From Glandiceps talaboti (Eukaryota > Hemichordata > Enteropneusta > Spengelidae): a stretch of 62,000 bases of DNA. Both the position numbers and the translations under genes were made by a program. The stretch lies in NCBI RefSeq assembly GCF_964340395.1, contig NC_135552.1, forward strand, positions 17,064,694 to 17,126,693. Reading direction: 5' to 3'. Under the pieces are notes generated by a model. The model was not told the origin of the DNA, did no database searches, and worked only from the letters and a program-made list of their open reading frames with translations. The first letter of the stretch is position 1. The number at the start of each line of letters is the position of its first letter. This document shows positions 57,301 through 62,000 of this stretch, piece by piece.

Positions 57301-60300
57301 TCGATTATAATTGTCATTCACTAAAACGTAATATGTATAATGCTTTAAAAGTTTTCAGAAAAACGAGTACAGATGCTTCTTTGCACGAGTATTTCTCAGC
57401 GAAAAAAGTGTTTAAAAATACGTGCAGAGAAAAGAAACAAATTTATCAGAATGTTGTGAGGGAGAAACTCAGGCAAGCTACGAAAGTTGGTTCTTCAAAT
57501 ATTTGGGAAATTCTGAACTCTTTTATCAAACGTAAAAGTTATGCTTCAAATGATATAAGCTTATATGAGTGGTACGAGTATTTTTGTAATCTTTATCAGC
57601 AATGTGGGGATTCAGAGCGTGGTGATAAAGATTTTCTACAGTCAGTTGATGATACCTTAAAGAATTTGGATTCGTTATTTACTCCAGGTGAAGTTGACAA
57701 TGATCTAAATGCTCCGATCACAGAAAATGAAATATTGGCAAGTTTGAAAAGTTTGAAATCTGGAAAGGCTCCTGGTCTTGATGGATTACCTGGTGAATTT
57801 TACAAATACTCTGTAGATATTATTATGCCTTTTCTTTCTGTCTTATTCAATTCAATTTTTGAATCGGGAAATTTCCCAGATACATGGTCACGAGGGGTCA
57901 TCATTCCATTGTTTAAGAAAGGAGACAAGAATGACGTAAACAACTATAGGGGCATATCGCTATTGAATGTTCTTGGGAAGATTTTCACGTCTATCTTAAA
58001 CTCTAGGCTATCTAATTGGGCTGAAAGTAACAATATTATTTCCGATTGTCAGGCTGGTTTTCGTAAGAAGCATAGCACTGTAGACAACATTTTTGTTTTG
58101 CATGCCGTAATTCAAAAATATCTAAGTGTCAGAAAAGGCAAATTCTATTGTTTATTTGTTGACTTTTCTAAAGCCTTTGATAAGGTAAACCATTCTTTAT
58201 TACTGTATAAGCTTTCTGTTCTTGGTATTGATGGCAATATGTTTTCCATTTTACGTTCAATGTACTCAAGCGTAAAGTCTTGTGTTAAGTCAGGTGAAAT
58301 TGCGTCGAGATCTTTTGATTGTCCAGTTGGTGTTAGACAGGGCTGTATGCTCAGCCCAATTTTATTTACATTTTTTATAGAGGAACTAAATAATATGTTA
58401 ATTAATTCTGATTCTATTGGCATTCAATTAACACAGGATTTGCATGACCTTTTCTCATTGTTATATGCAGATGATGTTGTTATTTTTGCGGATACAGTTG
58501 TACACTTGCAGCCTGCTAGTCTTTTATATTCAAAAAACATATTTACGATTTTCCACCGGCTTGTCTTAATGTGCCAGTGTTTACATAACTTCACCTTCAT
58601 TCATAGCAATAATACTGAATTTAATAATTCAGTTATGATAAAAATGAAGAACTTTTCAAAAAATTGAAATACACATGTGCAGTACATGTATTGTCGATTA
58701 GTTATTTAATTTCACAGTAACAAATAAGCCCGATGAGCTGAGTGATGTATTACTTTTCTGTTCTTTTTATCAGTAATTTGTAATTGTATATATTCATATA
58801 TTACTGTAACAGTGAAAATAGACAAGGATCAGCACTTGGCTTGTCAAATCTCTGAAGTTTAAAACTATAGTATGTTGAGAGTGTTCTATCTCTAAAACAT
58901 GGAATTGTAAATGCCATTGTATAACTTTAGCTGATTTCCTTATACTATATTAGACCATAATAATATGGATTCCTGACCAAGGGGACAAAAATAACTCCCA
59001 AGTTATGATCTCAAACTATACTGTTTCAATGTTGTGGTCCAATATGTGTTTGTATGATTTTATATCAAATTTTGAATGTTTAGTGGCCGCACTATAATTT
59101 ATTGCAAGTACGACCACTATATAAATATTCTGATATCAAATCATACCAACATATTGGACCACGACATTGAAACCATAATACCAAACCATGATACAACATG
59201 TACAGCACCTTGACTTGTCATTAGGCTAGCATTGTCACGGTAACCCATGTTCGGAGAGAATTTATATTGAAGCCTGCCCCCTTGCAGTACGAAGATGGTG
59301 GTACAGGTACAAACATTACATAAAGGTATCATGTATATGACATTATAGTATTATACCAAATATGCAATTTTATTGGGATTATCAGATAAACTTGTTAAAA
59401 TCACAGAAATTAATTACCTGGAAATATTTCTGGATAAACTAATTTATTTGGACACAATGGATAACACCCACAGTACACAGCCTCTAACCTGTCAGAAAAA
59501 ATATTTTTTTATAGTATTTTATTTGCCACAAACTCAAAATCATATCAACATAACAAGAGAGAAAGTAAAAAAGACAGTGGAATAAATATTACACATAAAC
59601 TGATGGATGAATACAGAGTTTATGGCTGGACCACAAAAATAGTTTGAAACAAAGACATAGTCAGAAAAAATAGAAGTTGGTAATTATATTACGCATAAAA
59701 AAAAGAAATTTTTCTGGTCAGCATCACATTTTATATTTATCCATCCATGCAGTCTGCAGATACAAAAATAACCCTCCCTACTTCAGTGAAGACAACTGCA
59801 GAGCCAATCAATTCAAACAATTTGTTTTGTTTGGCCTTTGGCATATCTGATAATAATATTGTAGTGTGTGTGCCTCCAGTCTATACAGTGAAAAATAGAA
59901 AATTAATGTATGCAGTGATTAACTTCTCTAGTTTTCCCAGTTATAAGATTTGCAAAGCACAGTTAATATTTTATCATTTTAAAATTTCTGATTAAAATAA
60001 TTAATATCCAAATCAAGTTAGATAGATGGTCTACTTCTAAGATTCCTGCAAATGAAAGAATCAGAAATGTTATCCAGATTTGGTAGATGTCGTCTTTCAT
60101 CTACTTCTTTGCTATTATTGTACTAATGAATGAAAGATGTTTTTTTCTTCTTTGTAATTAAATAAGTCAAATTGTCATTCATTAAGTTAAATGACAAAAG
60201 TAAACTTTTGAATATTTTGAGTTTCAAATGATAAACTTTCTTCTAGAAAATTTTCTTTTGGATGAAACAATCTCTTACAGTTTTATTTTTTAAGCAATCG

Positions 60301-60452
60301 GCTAAAGGTTTGTATTCACACAATTTTGTTGACATGTTGTTATGGGTTATGCAATAAAGATTGACTGATTGATTGATTGATTGGACTCATTGGTTGTGAT
60401 TGATTAATTAAGTGACTGATTGATTGTGATTGATTGATTATCTGACTGATTA

Positions 60453-60501
<49 letters not shown>

Positions 60502-61395
60502 AAAACACACAATTTTAATTATTCTGCCAATGATTTCAGCATCTTTTTGAATAAAAATAATTAAATGTGAGCCTCATGAAAATTGACAAATGTCATCAAA
60601 ACCAATGTAAATGCTTTTATGAAAATGTACATAAGTCTATCCAAATCTAGACAATTTTCTACAGAAATCTTTACGTAGATACAAAACTAAAATTTGTAGT
60701 CTCCTGAAACCATATTTTTACGGGTTTTTGAGCAGTGGATCATCATATCCAATTACAAATATGAACCCATAAGATTACCAAATCTGACTTGTGCATGTCA
60801 TGTCAGGTCGGGGCCTGTAAATTACAGCTAAAGTGAAGTAGGCTTGGTGTTCACTCATGGGACATTACATTTTTGACACAGAGCTAGACATACTTCAACT
60901 CTAGACTAACAATAACAGAGACACAATATTAGCAGGATCCTTTGTCCAATCACATTGAACACTGATAAGCATTGCTATTCTTTCACAGTGTAGTAGAAAC
61001 AGGCTTCTAATGAAAACATTACACATCAACTTGATGACTTTAATGGCTTCAATTGTTTATTTTCTAACTGATAATCAAAATTTTAACTAGACTATTTCTA
61101 CATCCCCACTGTCCTATGTATGTCCTGTGTAATTGTTACTTTTGCATTAGAAGTTGTCTGAAGGTGTGTAATAGATGTCATGTCACATGAGTGAAACACC
61201 AAGCCTACATCATTTTAGCTGTAAGTTGTTATTTTGTAAATAGAACTTACATAGCAACACCAAAGAATTCATGTTCAGCCGTTGATACAGCAACATCAGC
61301 ACTCTCTAAAATATCATAGTAATCTGATTTCTTCTGTTGATATCCCCAATTGAGAATGTGTGATTGCAATCTCTGCTTAGCCTCGTCAAAGATTT
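54225..61395 (-). CDS. GTDC1: GTDC1/QTMAN, tRNA-queuosine mannosyltransferase, last four exons
   Basis: Exons in gene order 61395-61251, 59488-59418, 55117-55026, 54308-54225 splice in frame (145+71+92+84 nt) and give about 130 C-terminal residues. GTDC1 is a GT-B glycosyltransferase recently identified as the enzyme that mannosylates queuosine in tRNA-Asp. Seen: [36 protein letters not shown] (the EFFG nucleotide-sugar motif), [39 protein letters not shown], and the [15 protein letters not shown] tail. The 5' part lies beyond the window. The large intron 55118-59417 holds a near-intact LINE. The gene is convergent with the TRIM gene. Confidence 0.87.
54732..54959. mobile_element. GC-rich compound inverted-repeat element, GTDC1 last intron
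   Basis: Ends ACTGTAAGATA and TATCTTACAGT are exact inverses. Inside, a ~35-bp unit built on TGAGGGCG...GTCACG...CGTATCTTACAG occurs three times (54766-54797 inverted; 54836-54868 and 54911-54957 direct). Confidence 0.6.
55026..55117 (-). CDS. GTDC1: GTDC1 penultimate exon
   Basis: 92 nt; acceptor CACCAACAG, donor [25 protein letters not shown] then HLVKKQSVQ. Confidence 0.83.
55200..55211. repeat. Left target-site duplication of the LINE
   Basis: CAGCCTGCTAGT, identical to 58509-58520. Confidence 0.85.
55212..58508 (-). mobile_element. CR1/L2-type LINE with 5' inversion (twin priming)
   Basis: Two head-to-head pieces of one element. 56562-55212 (minus): end of RT, from [20 protein letters not shown] through [11 protein letters not shown] and [10 protein letters not shown] to the CxxC end domain ([20 protein letters not shown]), then a 3'UTR ending GCAATAAA. 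56563-58508 (plus): end of the endonuclease through the RT core. The pieces abut exactly in the protein: the plus piece stops at HLQ and the minus piece begins at LQ, sharing ACTTGCA. A 12-bp duplication flanks the whole. Confidence 0.9.
55402..56562 (-). pseudogene. LINE ORF2, 3' segment with one nonsense codon
   Basis: Reads from the RT thumb to the zinc-knuckle-like end. One in-frame TGA at 56076-56074 ([11 protein letters not shown]) is the only lesion seen. It would be CGA (Arg) before a C-to-T change at a CpG. The frame then continues to the natural stop at 55404-55402. Confidence 0.85.
56563..58510 (+). CDS. LINE ORF2, inverted 5' segment: endonuclease C-end and RT core
   Basis: About 650 codons open without a stop. 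APE-type endonuclease end ([11 protein letters not shown] near the start; VDYVIMSS and SDHLPLS later); linker; RT with [82 protein letters not shown] and the catalytic [12 protein letters not shown]. The frame runs on in host DNA to 58667 but those residues are not element-derived. 5' truncated within the endonuclease. Confidence 0.9.
58509..58520. repeat. Right target-site duplication of the LINE
   Basis: CAGCCTGCTAGT; its first two bases overlap the last CA of the element, as expected if they served as the second primer. Confidence 0.85.
59017..59180. mobile_element. Fold-back element, GTDC1 intron
   Basis: Arms of about 60 bp (GTTTCAATGTTGTGGTCCAA... and inverse) almost meet in the middle around ACTATAATTTATTGCAAGTA; about 85-90 percent arm identity by eye. 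Confidence 0.7.
59418..59488 (-). CDS. GTDC1: GTDC1 exon (EAVYCGCYP)
   Basis: 71 nt; acceptor TTCTGACAG, donor [29 protein letters not shown]. Confidence 0.87.
60330..60505 (+). repeat. LINE 3' tip with (GATT)n tail
   Basis: TTATGCAATAAAGATTGACT followed by many GATT units to about 60500. The tip matches the 3' end of the LINE fragment at 38255-38714. Confidence 0.6.
61251..61395 (-). CDS. GTDC1: GTDC1 exon (EFFG motif)
   Basis: Acceptor TTTTATAG, donor GTAAGT after AT, so the Met of GVAM is split. Carries [17 protein letters not shown]. Confidence 0.87.
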
Positions 61396-61439
61396 CTATA
61401 AAACATTAATAATGATAATATTAGTTTATATTTTTTATT

Positions 61440-61600
61440 ATTTATTCATTTATTGACAGCAACGCATCCATAAAATGAATAAAAGTGATAAAATACAACA
61501 ATTGTATTTCATATAAATGAGATCGATGCAAAAAAAATGAAAATAAAGTACATGTACAAGAAACCAAAAAATAGAACATACAGAACACCGAGAAGAAGAG
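61440..61600 (-). repeat. Possible LINE/SINE 3' end
   Basis: On the minus strand CGTTGCTGTCAATAAATGAA runs into an AT-rich tail, resembling a retroelement terminus. No coding remnant seen. Confidence 0.3.
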
Positions 61601-61639
61601 TGGGAGACTACAGAGAGTCATTAGATTGATGGACAATTT

Positions 61640-61930
61640 GCAATAATAATGATAATAATGTTGGGTTCTTATATAGTGCTTTCCCACATCGTGCTCCAAG
61701 CGCTTTACAATTATTACCCCTGGCTCGGATCGGAACTGCACAACGGCCCTTTAGTCTTCCTCAACTCCCCAGGGAGCATACAATCCATTGCAGCCATTTC
61801 AATGCATATGATTAAAGCCTTCACATTGCAACCTACATCCTACCAGGTTCCCAATGGTGGATGCCCTGTATCTGAAGGATCGGGAGTGGGCTTTCGAAAT
61901 GTGGAATTGGTCCTTGTGATGTGTTGGTGA
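61640..61930 (+). repeat. Dispersed repeat (TATATAGTGCTTTCCCAC...)
   Basis: Begins after AATAATGATAATAATG with TTATATAGTGCTTTCCCACA, then AAGCGCTTTACAATTATTAC and CTCCCCAGGGAGCATACAAT. I recognise this as a family widespread in marine invertebrate genomes; its class is unclear. No second copy in the window. Confidence 0.5.
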
Positions 61931-62000
61931 ACGGTATCATTAGTTGTAATAAGTTCAGAAAGGTATGATGGTGATATGTTAGTGATGCATTTTTTGACAA

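Noticed and set aside
58511-58667. C-terminal extension of the long LINE open frame
   Set aside because: The frame continues past the 12-bp target duplication into host DNA and shows no RT thumb sequence; the true continuation is on the minus strand at 56562.

Overview
This is a stretch of animal nuclear genome, probably from a marine invertebrate. Genes are split by GT-AG introns of about 0.5-4 kb. Intergenic and intronic DNA is AT-rich and packed with microsatellites, LINE and SINE relics and small fold-back repeats. The gene set (EXOG, THNSL2, a TRIM-NHL protein, GTDC1/QTMAN, a PLAC8-family protein, a C-type lectin) is generally animal. A hemichordate, amphioxus or lophotrochozoan would all fit, and the sequence alone does not let me choose.

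Layout. 1-780 (+): last exon of a C-type lectin. 2847-3139 (-): last exon of a secreted Cys-rich module protein. 3.2-12.8 kb: no gene seen; repeats, including unusual ~20-50 bp hairpin insertions with 7-bp target-site duplications. 12854-17384 (+): a three-exon PLAC8/cornifelin-like gene with a clear poly(A) site. 17.8-24.3 kb: gene-free, with a broken L1/Tx1-like LINE. 24366-30980 (-): complete five-exon EXOG (mitochondrial endo/exonuclease G-like), 363 aa by my exon joins. 35342-43116 (+): complete eight-exon THNSL2 (threonine-synthase-like 2), 477 aa, head-to-head with EXOG. 43.2-48.2 kb: Penelope-like reverse-transcriptase remnant and a 72-bp-arm palindrome between (TA)n tracts that carries a hammerhead-ribozyme-like core. 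50795-52951 (+): single-coding-exon TRIM2/3-type RING/B-box/filamin/NHL protein, with a candidate TATA promoter and 5'UTR exon near 48.2 kb. 54225-61395 (-): last four coding exons of GTDC1/QTMAN, convergent with the TRIM gene; its 5' part is outside the window.

The genes do not form a pathway; they are independent housekeeping, immune-type and secreted-protein genes. The most interesting signals are in the non-coding DNA: (1) families of minimal palindromic insertions with 7-bp duplications; (2) a near-intact LINE in a GTDC1 intron that shows the full signature of twin priming (5' inversion, 12-bp target-site duplication); (3) the hammerhead-like palindrome near a Penelope relic; (4) tandem micro-duplications that copied splice-site edges of THNSL2 exons 5 and 7. 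Exon boundaries were placed by eye from splice consensus, reading frame and recalled family similarity; no alignment or search was run.
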